Shown here in pieces: positions 11,998-22,205 of a stretch of 64,000 bases of DNA. The DNA lies in NCBI GenBank assembly GCA_036346205.1, contig JARFJB010001819.1, positions 2,878,001 to 2,942,000 on the forward strand, given 5' to 3'. Origin of the DNA: Vesta saturnalis. Its lineage: Eukaryota > Arthropoda > Insecta > Coleoptera > Lampyridae. Within the stretch, counting starts at the first letter, position 1. The number at the start of each line of letters is the position of its first letter. Both the position numbers and the translations under genes were made by a program. The notes below the pieces were generated by a model. It had not been told where the DNA came from. It did not search any database and was given only the letters and a program-made list of their open reading frames with translations.

Positions 11998-13290
11998 TAT
12001 ACCGGGTGATTCACGTCGATGGTACCTTAGACGTTTACGGAAAACGAGACATGGGATCTTTTTGAAAATTTGGTCACTTGCATGGCTGGCTCGGATATAT
12101 CGATCTAAAATATTTTCAGCGTTGCGACGTTGTCGCTTATGTGGAAAAGTGGCATCACCTTTGATATTTTTAATGAGACCTTGTATATTGTTACAAGTTT
12201 GGGTTCACTATTACTTTCAAATTAGTTTTGCCTCGCACATTCCTATGCCTATCTTCAACCGTTTTTGAGTAATTAATTAATTATGTGTCATATAAACCTT
12301 CCTCTTCAAATTACCCCACAAGTAAAAATCAAGAGGTGTGAGGTCGGATGATCTCGTAGGTCAATTCCACGGTCCTAACCGTCTGAACCAACGATCGTCG
12401 AACATTTGGATCAACTCTTCAGTTACTTCTGCAGAGCAATGAGCTGGTGCTCCATCCATTTGAAACCAGCAGGTACGATAATCTTCTAATGTTAAATTAT
12501 CCAAAAAATTGTTCACTACCGTTCTTAAAATTTCGAGATATTTTTGAGAGTTCAAAAAAGATTCATCATAAATATAACTTATTTTATTATCTTTCAAAAG
12601 ACAAAAAACATTGAAACTAAACTTTTCTTGGAATCCCGTTTCTCTAACAACTTTTGGATTTTGGTCTGCCCAGAAATGTTGGTTTTTTCTGTTAAAAATG
12701 CCTTCCCTAGAAAATTTAGTTTCGTCTATCCAAATTATTCTTTTTAAAAAGTTCGGATCTTCTTGGATACGGATCAGAATGTCTTCACAAAAGCTTATCC
12801 TATTTTGATAATCTTCCGGTTTGAGAGCTTGAACTGTCATATACTTGTATGCGTGCATCTCTTGATATTGAAGAATCCTTTGAATGGAAGCATAAAATAG
12901 GCCTAAACCTTCTTCTGCACTCCTTGTGGAAGCTTGGGAATGAGCGTGAAAATAGGCCAGAACGTTTATAATATTGTCTTCGTCTGAAGTGATATACTTT
13001 GTTTGTTCCGCAATCAGTTTCGATCCATAATTATTGAAATTATTGTATAATCGTACAAACTTTCTTTTGTCCATTGGTCGCAAATTAGGATACATTTCGT
13101 TGAACTTCCTGCATGTTCTCGCTATAATTTGGTCACATTGTCCATGAAGAATGTAGTTTCATCAAAACTTCATTAGAATAATTATTCCTTTCCATTTTAA
13201 TACTTTTCGCTACTACTCTTGTTAACGAATGTGGACGCGTGCTAATGTCAACAATACCAATGTCAGAGTTTAATAATGTCAAAAAATCTT
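11998..13290 (-). mobile_element. Second DD41D mariner-like copy inside the piggyBac remnant
   Basis: Its 3' terminus is visible as TATACCGGGTGATTCACG at 11998, close to the outer terminus of the 6.2-kb element. The sequence just downstream of the coding part (AACGGTTGAAGATAGGCATAGG) is homologous to the inner edge of the inverted repeat of the 6-8 kb copy. The 5' terminus is not clear; the right boundary given is an estimate. Confidence 0.6.
12277..13195 (-). pseudogene. DD41D mariner transposase pseudogene
   Basis: Homologous along its length to the transposase at 6978-8045. The ATG at 13195 opens a start like its relative (MER..YSN), but a frameshift occurs about 15 codons in, and the rest reads in another frame from about 13140. 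The helix-turn-helix part, the first Asp (IDETKF) and the second (QMDGAPAH) are intact. At 12361-12363 the Trp expected in the GPW.WPP motif is a TGA stop; beyond it the same frame continues with SSDLTPLDFYLWG, so the third Asp survives. The frame stops at 12277 in the inverted repeat, lacking about 60 C-terminal codons found in the relative. Dead by three independent lesions. Confidence 0.85.
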
Positions 13291-13326
13291 GACACTTCAT
13301 TGTAACAATACAAACATGTGACTAGA

Positions 13327-13719
13327 TTACAAATTTTTATAGGAACATGCTTCTATTTCGGAAACCTTACTGTTTAGGTTTAAGAACATGAAATATAAGA
13401 AGTATGCGGATTTTATATCCATTATTCGCGACGTAGTATACCTTGTTGGCCCAAGAATCAACGAAATAATATATGCTGCTGTTAACCTTCCCGATTGATA
13501 TGTCTTTTCATTCCATACTATATTGCCATCTTTTAAAGTTACGTGATTATTCGTATCAGCTTCATCTGAAATTGTAGCTTCCACTTCATCATTCGATTCG
13601 CTATTATATATCTGGGTTTCGGACAAATGTTCTTCTTCAGCAGAATCATTAGAATAACTATCAGAAACACACAAACGTTTATCAAGTTCACTATCCGTAG
13701 GTACTCTCTCAATACACAT
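13327..13719 (-). pseudogene. piggyBac transposase N-terminal fragment
   Basis: An acidic, Ser/Glu-rich N-terminus of about 75 residues is followed by the conserved piggyBac entry motif (VWNEKTYQSGRL, then GPTRYTTSRIMDIKSA). This matches the start of the DDE_Tnp_1_7 domain. Only about 130 residues remain; the catalytic Asp residues are absent, and downstream lies the inserted mariner. The first in-frame ATG is at 13719. Confidence 0.75.
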
Positions 13720-14364
13720 TTTCAATAATAAATTTCAATTGTTATGTATTTCTTATTAGAGTATAGCGTCAAGTTTGATATTTACTACGAAACTAAAACA
13801 CAGCTCACTGGCTGCATTTATATGCGGAGCCACAGACAAGTCTCAACAGGAATAAACTTGTTTACCGCTACGCAAATAACTCATGTAATATGCGCAATAA
13901 TGTGGCAATATTACATAAGTTATTTATATTTATGAAAGTAAAACAAAACTAACAAAATACATTCGTCTATGATAATAATCTGCTTCTCGTTCTTCTAATT
14001 TGAACCACACAAATCACCGGGTCATATAGACCCCAACACAGTGAGTGTAACAAATGCATTAAAAAAAAACTAATTATAATTTTCTAATATCAATCTAGGT
14101 ACACCGATATTAGAGTAATGAAATAAAAGTCTGCAGTGGCGACGGAATATTTAAATAAATTAACGAATTATGCACATTAGAAGAATGGGATTGGGTCATA
14201 TTGACCCGAACACAATAGGAGGGTTAAACATGTTCTGCAACTAAACGTATTTATTTGTCAACTACAATTTTATTCACAAGTTAATCTACCTAAGCTTTGT
14301 CGGTTTTTAGCATTTCATCTTACCATTTCACTTTTCCATTACGATTAAAATACTGACTGTTTTG

Positions 14365-14778
14365 TCTATTTGTCTTTGCTTCTAACGCGTTTTTTGTATC
14401 GTCTTGTCAAGTCAGTAAGTTCAGTTCCTTCCTGCCGCCAATCTCCATTTTCCATAACGTGCGTATTAGAATTTTCCCGATTAAATGTAGTATTTATCGC
14501 ATATATGTTTTACTATTTCGTCTTGAAAAATTATGTAAAATACAGGCAGCAATTACAACATTTACTTTTTCCGGACCTATAGTTAAAAAGGTATGAAAAT
14601 TCGAAAACCTGCTCCTAAGAGGGCAAAAGCATTTTCTACTACATTTCTGGCCTTAGACAGTGTATAGTTAAATATTCTGAATAATAATTAAATGGTCTGA
14701 TAATCTAAGCCTTTTCAGGATATACGTTCCTCTAATCCAAATGCTGATTCACCTAATAAAACTAAGTTTAGCCCTTCT
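14365..14778 (-). pseudogene. HARBI1-like nuclease, C-terminal part
   Basis: On the minus strand this reads LLGESAFGLEER, then YTLSKARNVVENAFALLGAGFRIF, then PEKVNVVIAACILHNFSRR and a basic tail with ENGDWRQEG. These are the C-terminal landmarks of PIF/Harbinger (HARBI1-type) DDE nucleases, including the conserved Glu of the ENAF motif. It carries frameshifts and stops. Its upstream half continues at 17399, on the far side of the piggyBac element, and the break falls exactly at the duplicated TTAA. Confidence 0.78.
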
Positions 14779-14797
14779 TTAACAGGTTGACTGCGTT

Positions 14798-15036
14798 ACC
14801 GGTCCCTGGGGACCGGTATTGGTTATTAATGTAGCGCGGTAGATGAAAGTTACAAATTTTTAATATCTGCGCAAGGCGTATATTCGTTAATTTTCGTTTG
14901 TTTTAAATGCTAAAGATAACGTATGTCTGTATCAAGCTTTCGGAACATTTTAAACCAAAAATGTACCGGCTTTGGGGACCAGTAAGAACAGACATTACAC
15001 TTTGTTACGGTTGAGGTACCGGTCCTGGGGACCGGT
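14798..15036. repeat. Left subterminal palindromes of piggyBac
   Basis: Three copies of an approximately 19-20 bp palindrome (ACCGGTCC, a short centre, GGACCGGT). The middle copy has diverged in both half sites. They are likely transposase-binding sites by position, as an inference. Confidence 0.8.
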
Positions 15037-15118
15037 GCGTACATGTTGACAGACAATCGGTGTTAGAATCAGTTGTAATTTCAAACACGTCATTTACGTC
15101 TTGTTTTGACATCTAAAA

Positions 15119-16978
15119 TGTCGTCTGCGTAAAGAAAATTTTATTAGCCCAAACAGCCGATACAAAAATACAGAAACAATGTATGTAACGAACTGTGACT
15201 TCTAACTGAAAATAAACAATATAACCAAGATAACCTAAGTGATTTAAATGCTGAAAGTCCAACTAAGACAATAGACCATGTCTCGCAGAGTTGCCAAATA
15301 GTGATTGTAGAAAATGATCGCGATGATGAACAAGACGCTTTTGATTCGGACGATTCTGTTATTGACTAAAGATAATAATGTCTTCAGATGAACCGTACAG
15401 TGATGTAAGTACTAGTGATTTATTCGATGACAATAATGAGACGGAAAATGAAAACGAGAGTATGTCTGAATCTGAAAATAATAATGAAAACGATGCATGA
15501 TATCGGTGACAGTGACAATGAGGTTGACGATTGAAACAATGGCAAGACTTGCTATATTAAATTTTAATGTTGATAAAATAAAAATCATGTAGATGCTACA
15601 ACTTATTTGTAACAGATGATCTTTACAAAATATTGTAGAGGAAACAAATAGGTTTGCTCGGGAAATGTTGTTAAATGTAAATCGGTCAAAATCCCGTATA
15701 CGTTCTTGGGTTGACTGCGATATAGCCGAACTTAAGCGTTTTTTACAATATGTATGGTTATGGGATTAGTTGATGGTCCCGCAATAAATTTGTGTTGGTC
15801 AAAAGATCCCATGTTCAGAAATGAGTTTATTGCGAGACGAGACCGATTCCTTTTATTGATGCGTTGTATTCATTTTTGCAATAATGAGCAGTGTAATAAA
15901 GATGATCGCCTTTATAAGCTAGGTGAAGTTTTGAAAGTATTAAATAAAAATTTTCTAGCTGCGTTAACTCCAGGACGGGTTTTGGTTGTCGATGAAAGTA
16001 TAGTACCTTATCAAGGAAGACTACAAATAAAACAATATCTCCCAAATAAAACTCACGCATATGGAATTAAGTTATATAAGTTATGTACAGTGGATGGATA
16101 TGCTAATCACATAATCGTTTATCGTGGTAAGAATACGACTACTAATACAGACACTCCCCAGAGTGAGCAGATTGTGTATGATCTCCTTAAAAGTGTTGAG
16201 TGCAAAAATGACTACTACCGCTACTTGTATGCTGATAATTATTACTCTAGTTTACCTTTAGCCAAATCATTGCTTAACAAACAAATCATTTATTGTGGAA
16301 CCCTAAGGTCCAACAGAAGAGGAATTCCCAAACCGCTACGTAAAAAAATGAAAAAGGGAGAAATCTGTGGTACTCAGAACAACTCCTTACGTATTATAAA
16401 ACGGATGGACAAACGACCAGTTCTAATGTTAAATACTGATCCAACTCATACAACCACTTTTAAACCAACAGGGAAACGAAACTGGCAGCGTGAGCCTATA
16501 CTTGAACCAAAATTAATTATTTATTGCAATAAAGCAAAAAAAAGGAGTAGATTTTAGTGATCAGATGAGTTCTTATCATTATGTATTAAGAAAAAGTTTA
16601 AAATGGTACCGTAAACTAGCCTATGAATTTTTGCGCGGAACAGCTATTGTAAATGCCTGGATTGTCTATAACAAGGTTAGTTTCTCAAAATTGTCTATAA
16701 TGGAGTTTAGAAGAAGATTGACAAGCGAGTTAACTGTTACTTCGGTAGCACATGAAGAAACCATTACTCCCAAAAGAGTTTTACACACCTTTGTTAAACC
16801 GTCTGGGTCACGAAAGAAAAGGAGAAGACAGTGCCAAGGATGCTATCATAAATTAAGATAAACACATTCAAACAAAAATGCAAGTAACTTGGATACGAAA
16901 GTAACAAGTTATTGCAACGAATGTCCTGGACAACCAGCAATGTGTTTATCTTGCTTTAATAGCATTCACAAAAAATAG
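15119..16978 (+). pseudogene. piggyBac transposase pseudogene
   Basis: Would catalyse TTAA-specific cut-and-paste transposition. ATG at 15119 meets a stop after four codons. An acidic Glu/Asp-rich N-terminus follows in broken frames (15300-15540). The core then reads in order: ETNRFAREML and WVDCDIAELKRFL (to about 15750), a frameshift, then a 267-codon open stretch (15754-16557) with the first catalytic Asp in VVDESIVPYQGR and the second in YADNYYSS. A frameshift in the A-run before 16557 puts the third Asp motif (VDFSDQMSSYH) in the next frame at about 16550. The C-terminal Cys-rich zinc-binding tail (CQGC..CNEC..CLSC) is cut by an in-frame TAA at about 16860 and ends at 16978. All landmarks are present, but at least four lesions make it inactive. 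Confidence 0.9.
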
Positions 16979-17283
16979 TTTGTATTTCTGAAAATTAAGT
17001 GTTTTTTTTTAATAGCTAAGAACATTTATTTAGTTACATATTTTTTATTTTCAAATATCATTTATACTAATAAAGCATTAAGAGGTGTTTTATGTTGTGT
17101 GATCTTATGGTCTAAAAAATAGCAAGCCATTTGACACTTCAAACAATTTTTAAATGCGAAACCTGATCATAAAACGGATGATAACAGTAAGTTCTTACAA
17201 GTTTTTATTTTTAAAAACTGATCTTAAACCGCTTTTAATGCCTATAATATGAATATAAAAATAGAAAAATTAATTACACCACT

Positions 17284-17347
17284 ACCGGTCCCCGAAGACC
17301 GGTATTGCACTATATCCGCGTCAAGCTACCGGTCCCGGGCGACCGGT
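17284..17347. repeat. Right subterminal palindromes of piggyBac
   Basis: Two ACCGGTC..GACCGGT palindromes, 44 bp apart, matching those at the left end. Confidence 0.85.
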
Positions 17348-17398
17348 AATGCACAGTTCCGTAACTTGCATATTTTAGAAACGCAGTCAACCTGTTAA

Positions 17399-17700
17399 TT
17401 TCGGCGATATTAGGAAAGTTTAATTTATGTTCCACTAATTTTTTGTATAACGAAATCCATTCCAGAACGCCACCATTAGACATTCTACTTTGTTTTCCGA
17501 TATTCACGTACATAAACTTATAGTGTAATTTATTAATGCCATTAAAAAAATTTTTTGTAATTATAATACATAGCTCCTAGACCAGGGGGAGATATTATTC
17601 GAATTTACTTGCAATCTAGCACACATCCGCAGTTTATAAATTGCTAACGGTTTTCAAACCCTGATGCCATGTCGATCCATTTTTCTTTTGATTTAGGAAA
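17399..17700 (-). pseudogene. HARBI1-like nuclease, central part
   Basis: Minus-strand reading gives SKEKWIDMASGF, then VLDCK-stop-IRIISPPGLGAMYYNYKKFF, then MYVNIGKQSRMSNGGVLEW and SLYKKLVEHKLNFP. This aligns with the centre of PIF/Harbinger nucleases (motifs ALDGKHI, YYNYK, DVG..GR.SDGG). One stop replaces the His after LDCK, and two positions that are Asp in the family (DVG and SDGG) are Asn here. The segment ends at the TTAA shared with the piggyBac border and resumes at 14778. Confidence 0.82.
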
Positions 17701-18171
17701 CTGAAAGAAACAAAAAAATTAAATAATTTGTTTCAGACAGTCTTTAGAAAGCGGGCTACTCCTTCAAAACAAATTAAATTCGGCATTCGGAATAATGGAA
17801 ATCGAAAAGGAAGTATGCGTTTCAAGAACAATACCAAGAATTTATGAAAACGTGCACAGAGGTTTTGCAGCAAATTGAAATAGTCAATGAATTTGAAGTA
17901 ATCGGCATAAACGTATCATTGAAACTGCAAAAAATTAATCCCACTCCACAATCAATCGTCCATTTGACCAAGCACTTACTGACTTCTAGAATGATTTAAT
18001 CAGAAAGTATTTATACCATGACATTGAGGGTAATAGTAGGATAACGGACTATTTCAGATGGAACTTCGTTTGAATAACTTTATCACTAACTCAATCGTCC
18101 ATGCTTGACCACTAACCACTTACTGACTATCTAGATATATATATTATATATATAGTATTATACCAGACATG

Positions 18172-18548
18172 AGAGAGTAATATTTGAGCGTGAGATGTTT
18201 TGGTTTAGGGATGGAAACACTGTTGAGTACAGCTTATATAATAACAATAAATTTACCTTCGTTATCTTCATGTAATCATATTATGGTATATATAAATATT
18301 ATGACATGTCTCTGAGATTAAACATCCCAGTGTCTGTGCAGAAATTCGTTTAGAATATTTTAAGATCCGAATGTCGCTTAAATGGGCTAGAACACGTTTA
18401 GTAGCCATTACTCGTATCCTATCATCATGGTCAACAGTCATGATTTGTAAGGGACCTTTTACTAAAGTTTTGAAATATTATTGAAGATTCTTAAATCACT
18501 AAAATCTTGATCATTTTCTTTAGCTCCCATAAGAGTGACTCAGTTTTA
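18172..18548 (-). pseudogene. HARBI1-like N-terminal part, copy A
   Basis: Homologous over about 370 bp to 19525-19995 in the same orientation. The best-conserved block surrounds the reading KRISAQTLGCLI(P/S)ETC. Multiple indels interrupt the frame. It ends where the foldback hairpin begins (18552), so its extreme N-terminus is missing or displaced. Confidence 0.7.
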
Positions 18549-18551
18549 TTT

Positions 18552-19311
18552 GAAGCGGACAACATTTTGATTTTACACATTATGACACTTTTAAAACAAT
18601 TTTAAAAAAGTACCAAAATTTATCTACAGTCATTTGTTTTGAAATCCATACACTAACTATTGTTTTTCATATGGACGCCATCTTGAATTTCTACATTATC
18701 GAATAGTATTTTTTGTCACCTTTTCAGCGATGTATCACATCATACGAGAATTTACTTCCAACTATCAAAATTTAAAAATATAAAATTGAAATAGTAGGCC
18801 TTGAGAAGGCATGGATTAATAAATGAAAAATTTATACAATTAGATTCCTAATTATTGTAATTTCTAATAACTAAAATAAAAACAAAACCGATAATAGTAA
18901 CTATCATAAAACATGCTCGATATGTCCCCCTCTACACTCCACACATTTTCTACATTTTCATATCATGTAATACATTGTAGAAGAGGTGTTAAAATCCACT
19001 ATTCGATAATGTAAAAATCCAAATAGCGTCCAAAAACAAAAGTTAGAAATGTATTAAATTTTGTAAGTAAAAACTGATAAATTAGCAAGGGTTTAAATTT
19101 TGATAGTTCTCGTATCATGTGATACATCGCTGAAAAGGTGATAAAAAATACTATTCGATAATGTAAAAATCCAAGATGGCGTCCATATGAAAAACAATAG
19201 TTAGTGTATGTATTTCAAAAACAAATGACTGTAGATAAATTTTGGTACTATTTTAAAATTGTCTTTTAAAAGTGTCATAATAATGTACAAATCAAAATGT
19301 TGTCAGACTTC
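18552..19311. mobile_element. Foldback (hairpin) MITE
   Basis: Two arms of about 220 bp (18552-18775 and 19091-19311) are inverted copies separated by about 315 bp. Landmarks: CAACATTTTGATTT outside, CTACAGTCATTTGTTTT, ATGGACGCCATCTTG, and CAGCGATGTATCACAT inside. No coding potential. It sits between the two copies of the Harbinger N-terminal fragment. Confidence 0.85.
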
Positions 19312-19474
19312 AAATAAAAGAGCTACAGGGGGTAATAGAAAATGCACAATTTTGTTTTCTTCAATTATTTCAAAAAAAAAAAGTTACTTCAAATCTGACT
19401 TTACCATGATGATAGCCATAAAATTCTTGAAAACTTTCGGCATTTAACCGACATCTACTTAATTTACGAATAAC

Positions 19475-19478
<4 letters not shown>

Positions 19479-19513
<35 letters not shown>
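19479..19513. repeat. (TA)n microsatellite followed by (GA)n
   Basis: A run of TA dinucleotides followed by a GAGAGAGA tract that borders Harbinger copy B. A degenerate TATA run also precedes copy A at about 18136. Confidence 0.95.
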
Positions 19514-19515
<2 letters not shown>

Positions 19516-19524
19516 AGAGAGAGA

Positions 19525-19995
19525 GAGAAAGTGATCGTGAGGGGGGGGTGTTTTGGTTTGGGATGGATGCACTGTTGGGTTACTTATATAATGTAAAATA
19601 AATTTACCTTTATCTTCATGTAATCAATCTTTGGTATATTAAATATTATGGGACATGTCTCTGGGATTAAACATCCCAGTGTCTGTGCAGAAATTCGTTT
19701 AGAATATTTTAAATCCTTATTCGCCCTTCCTGTGGCTAGAACACGAAAAGTAGCCATTACTCGTTCCTCTGATCAACTGCTTCTGTCATTACAGTATTTT
19801 GTTTTGTAAGGGCCCCTTTTACTAAATTTAATAAAAAGTTGTATGTATTGATATCGATTCTTAAATCATTCTTAAAATCGGTCTGATCATTTTCTTTTAG
19901 CTCTCTTATAGAAGAGTGTGACTCAGTTGTTTCTTCTTAAGCAAATAGCTTTTAACCCAACTAGCACGTCGCTTTCTTACACCATTATTATCCAT
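19525..19995 (-). pseudogene. HARBI1-like N-terminal part, copy B
   Basis: Starts at ATG 19995 (MDNNGVRKRR, SWVKSYLLKKK). The rest follows PIF/Harbinger N-termini: NDLRIDINTYNFLLNLV, then LTKQNTVMTEAV, a conserved VMATFRVLATG-like stretch broken by a stop, and KRISAQTLGCLIPETCP. It has at least three frame breaks. With 17399-17700 and 14365-14778 it covers most of a Harbinger nuclease gene. Confidence 0.78.
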
Positions 19996-20329
19996 TATGT
20001 GCATATTAATTATTGCACAACAGATACCCCGTTTTCTTATATTCCTAAACAATTTTCAGTTCATTCGTTTGTTAACTCTTAATAACTGTGTACTTGCAGG
20101 ACAAATCTTGTGCCAAAGCGAAAGTCGACAGTCTTGGCTTAATCTTCGAATATATCTGCGGTTTCGTCCACAAGCATGTAGTTTTGCATTCGTTGTCCGG
20201 TTTCATGCTAGGTCGTCATCGACTAGACGGTGGGTATGAGGAAGGCATATGGGATGTTACCTAGAGATTCTTTCTCCTCGTGGAGGTCGTCAAGGGGTTA
20301 TGTAAGGATCGCTGGGATGCTTGAATTTA

Positions 20330-22205
20330 GTTTAGGTTTTCTTCATGGTAATTGGGGAAAACGGTAGTTATAAGGAGTGGTAAGGATTTCTTTGGATGAG
20401 ATAGTTTCCCCGAAAATTCTTTTATGCGCGAAGTTTTTCTGAAGTGTTTGGATTCTGTGTGTGGTTGGTTGTATGTTGGCGTGTTGTGTCGTGAGGGGTA
20501 ACCTATGTATGCGTCTAAAATTCGGCGTTCATTGGAGGCAATAGAGGAAAGGTGATTGGGGTTTATATTGGTGCATATGGGTGCTCGGAAATGCACAACA
20601 GGACGGATGTATATTTTGTAGGTGTGTTGAAGTGTTGGGGTGGCAACCTCCGATTCTACCCCGGAGGTCGCCCAGTAGGTTTTCGCGGTTTCTAATCCTA
20701 TTGATTGTTCTTTTTACATCGGCGAGCCAATTGAGGGTTATTGAGGATTCCTATGTAGGTGACTTCATCTTGGAGTGTGAGTCTTTCTTGGTTTAGGGTG
20801 AGTGAAACATTTCTGGAGGCTAGCTTTGGAAATTTATCTTTGGTGTAGTTAGGATTGTTTGGGTTTTGGAGGGATTGACAGAGACTCTCCACCGGTTCGT
20901 TCAGTTGGAAAAGTTCCGGAGGGTTTTGGATATGAGGCGGGAGGCCGTGCCGCTGTTCTGATTAACGGTTCCGAGGGCAGTGTCATCCGCAAACTGCGCA
21001 ACGACTACTCCGGGTTGTGAGACTTCGGGAATGTCGGATGCGAAGATAATATAGAGGATCGGGGCTAAGGCAGAACCTTTCGGTACGCCTGCTGTAGGTT
21101 GGAAAGAATCTGAGAAGGTTTTTCCTACTTTGACCAGAACTGACCGATTGGTCAGGTGCGAGAACAGTAGTTTGAAGAAGGGGTCGGGAATGCTGAGGTT
21201 ACGGATTTTGTGCAGGAGATCGGCGTGCCAGACCCTGTCGAATGCTTGCTAAAGTCCAGAAAACAGCCAGATTGCATTGCTGGTGATCGAATTCTCTGGT
21301 GGTCTCTGTAAGCAGCTTCAACAAGGGATCGTGACACGTTCGGTTGGGACGGAAGCCGAATTGGCTGTTGGGAAGGAGGTCGTAAAATTCAAGGTGGTCC
21401 CTAAGTCACCTGGCTAGAATCTGCTCAAAACATTTTCCGAGACAACTCAGAAGGGAGATTGGTCTATAGGAGAAGGCTGAGGTTAGGTCGTCGTGGGGTT
21501 TGGGTATCATGACGGTGGAGGCCGATTTCCAGTCCGCCGGGAAGTGGGTCGGGTAAATGACGGAGGATTTTTCGATTTAGGCCGTGATGATCTGGGGCAG
21601 AATTTTTCCCTTTTTTGAAATACGTGTAGACCTGGTCTGTCGTGATGGGGGCATAAAGAGGATTCTCATTATCGAGTTGGATTTCAGGCAAGTTAAGATT
21701 GCGGAATTCTTCAAGGCGACCCTCGAGGAGTGCCTTGAACCGGTTATCGAGTTGGGGATTATCTGGGGATCGGAAAATGGATTGGAGGTGGTGACCAAAA
21801 AAATCGGCCTTTCCTTGGTCGGAGGAGATTAGGTTACTCAGAAGGTCCATTAGGTGGGATTTAGGGTTGACTTTCCTTCTGGTCAGTCTATCGAACTGTT
21901 GCCAGAAGAGTTTACCATTTCTATAATCTAGCTGGGAGGTGGCTTTGGTCCAAGAGTCTTCGGCGTGTTTGTTGGCTTCTCGCCTGATTAAGGCGTTAAG
22001 GCGATTGTATTCGGTCTTGAGAGCCGGATCCCTAGATCGCAAGAATTGACGATAGATTCGTCTTTTCTCTTTGATCCAGTTCACGATGTGCCGTGGGAGC
22101 GGTTTCCGGTCGATGTTTTTTAATGAGACAGAGATATCGACCGCTTCCGTAATTAGGGAAGTTAGGTCTCGAGATCTTGGGTCGTTTGAAGAGTGGTGTG
22201 CTAAG
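20330..22205 (-). pseudogene. Jockey-clade LINE reverse transcriptase, 5'-truncated and frameshifted
   Basis: Reverse transcriptase of a non-LTR retrotransposon. The open part at 21464-22084 is the linker between endonuclease and RT (WIKEKRRIYRQF, then RLNALIRREANKHAE, KLFWQQFDRLTRRK). The RT palm follows across several frameshifts: YRPISLLSCLGKCFE, then NSQFGFRPNRTC, a broken FLDFSKAFDRVWH motif, GVPKGSALAPILY, and the catalytic QFADDTA box at about 20976-20996. The thumb region and a tail ending near 20330 follow. The endonuclease domain is absent; homology stops near 22205. The locally GC-richer composition marks it as different from its flanks. 20000-20330 is probably its 3' untranslated region. 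Confidence 0.85.

Larger units (their letters stand above)
11772..14227 (-). mobile_element. Decayed piggyBac element interrupted by a mariner
   Basis: Both ends carry the same terminus after TTAA: TTAATCCTCCTATTGTGTT at 11772 and, in reverse, AACACAATAGGAGGGTTAA ending 14227. TTAA at both borders is the piggyBac target site. Near the right end are two subterminal palindromes, GGGTCATATTGACCC (14193-14207) and GGGTCATATAGACCC (14019-14033); a degenerate relative (CGGGTCCTTTCGGG) lies at about 11816. The transposase remnant is at 13327-13719. A DD41D mariner occupies most of the left half, from 11998. Confidence 0.8.
14779..17398 (+). mobile_element. piggyBac element inserted into a Harbinger gene
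   Basis: TTAACAGGTTGACTGCGT at 14779 is repeated exactly in reverse, ending at 17398, with the TTAA target duplicated. Subterminal palindromes of the type ACCGGTCC..GGACCGGT occur three times at the left (14798-14817, a degenerate copy at 14965-14983, and 15018-15036) and twice at the right (17284-17303, 17328-17347). The element is 2.62 kb and contains one broken transposase gene on the plus strand. Confidence 0.95.

Noticed and set aside
20581..20796. Plus-strand open frames across 20.0-21.8 kb
   Set aside because: Shadows of the minus-strand reverse transcriptase.
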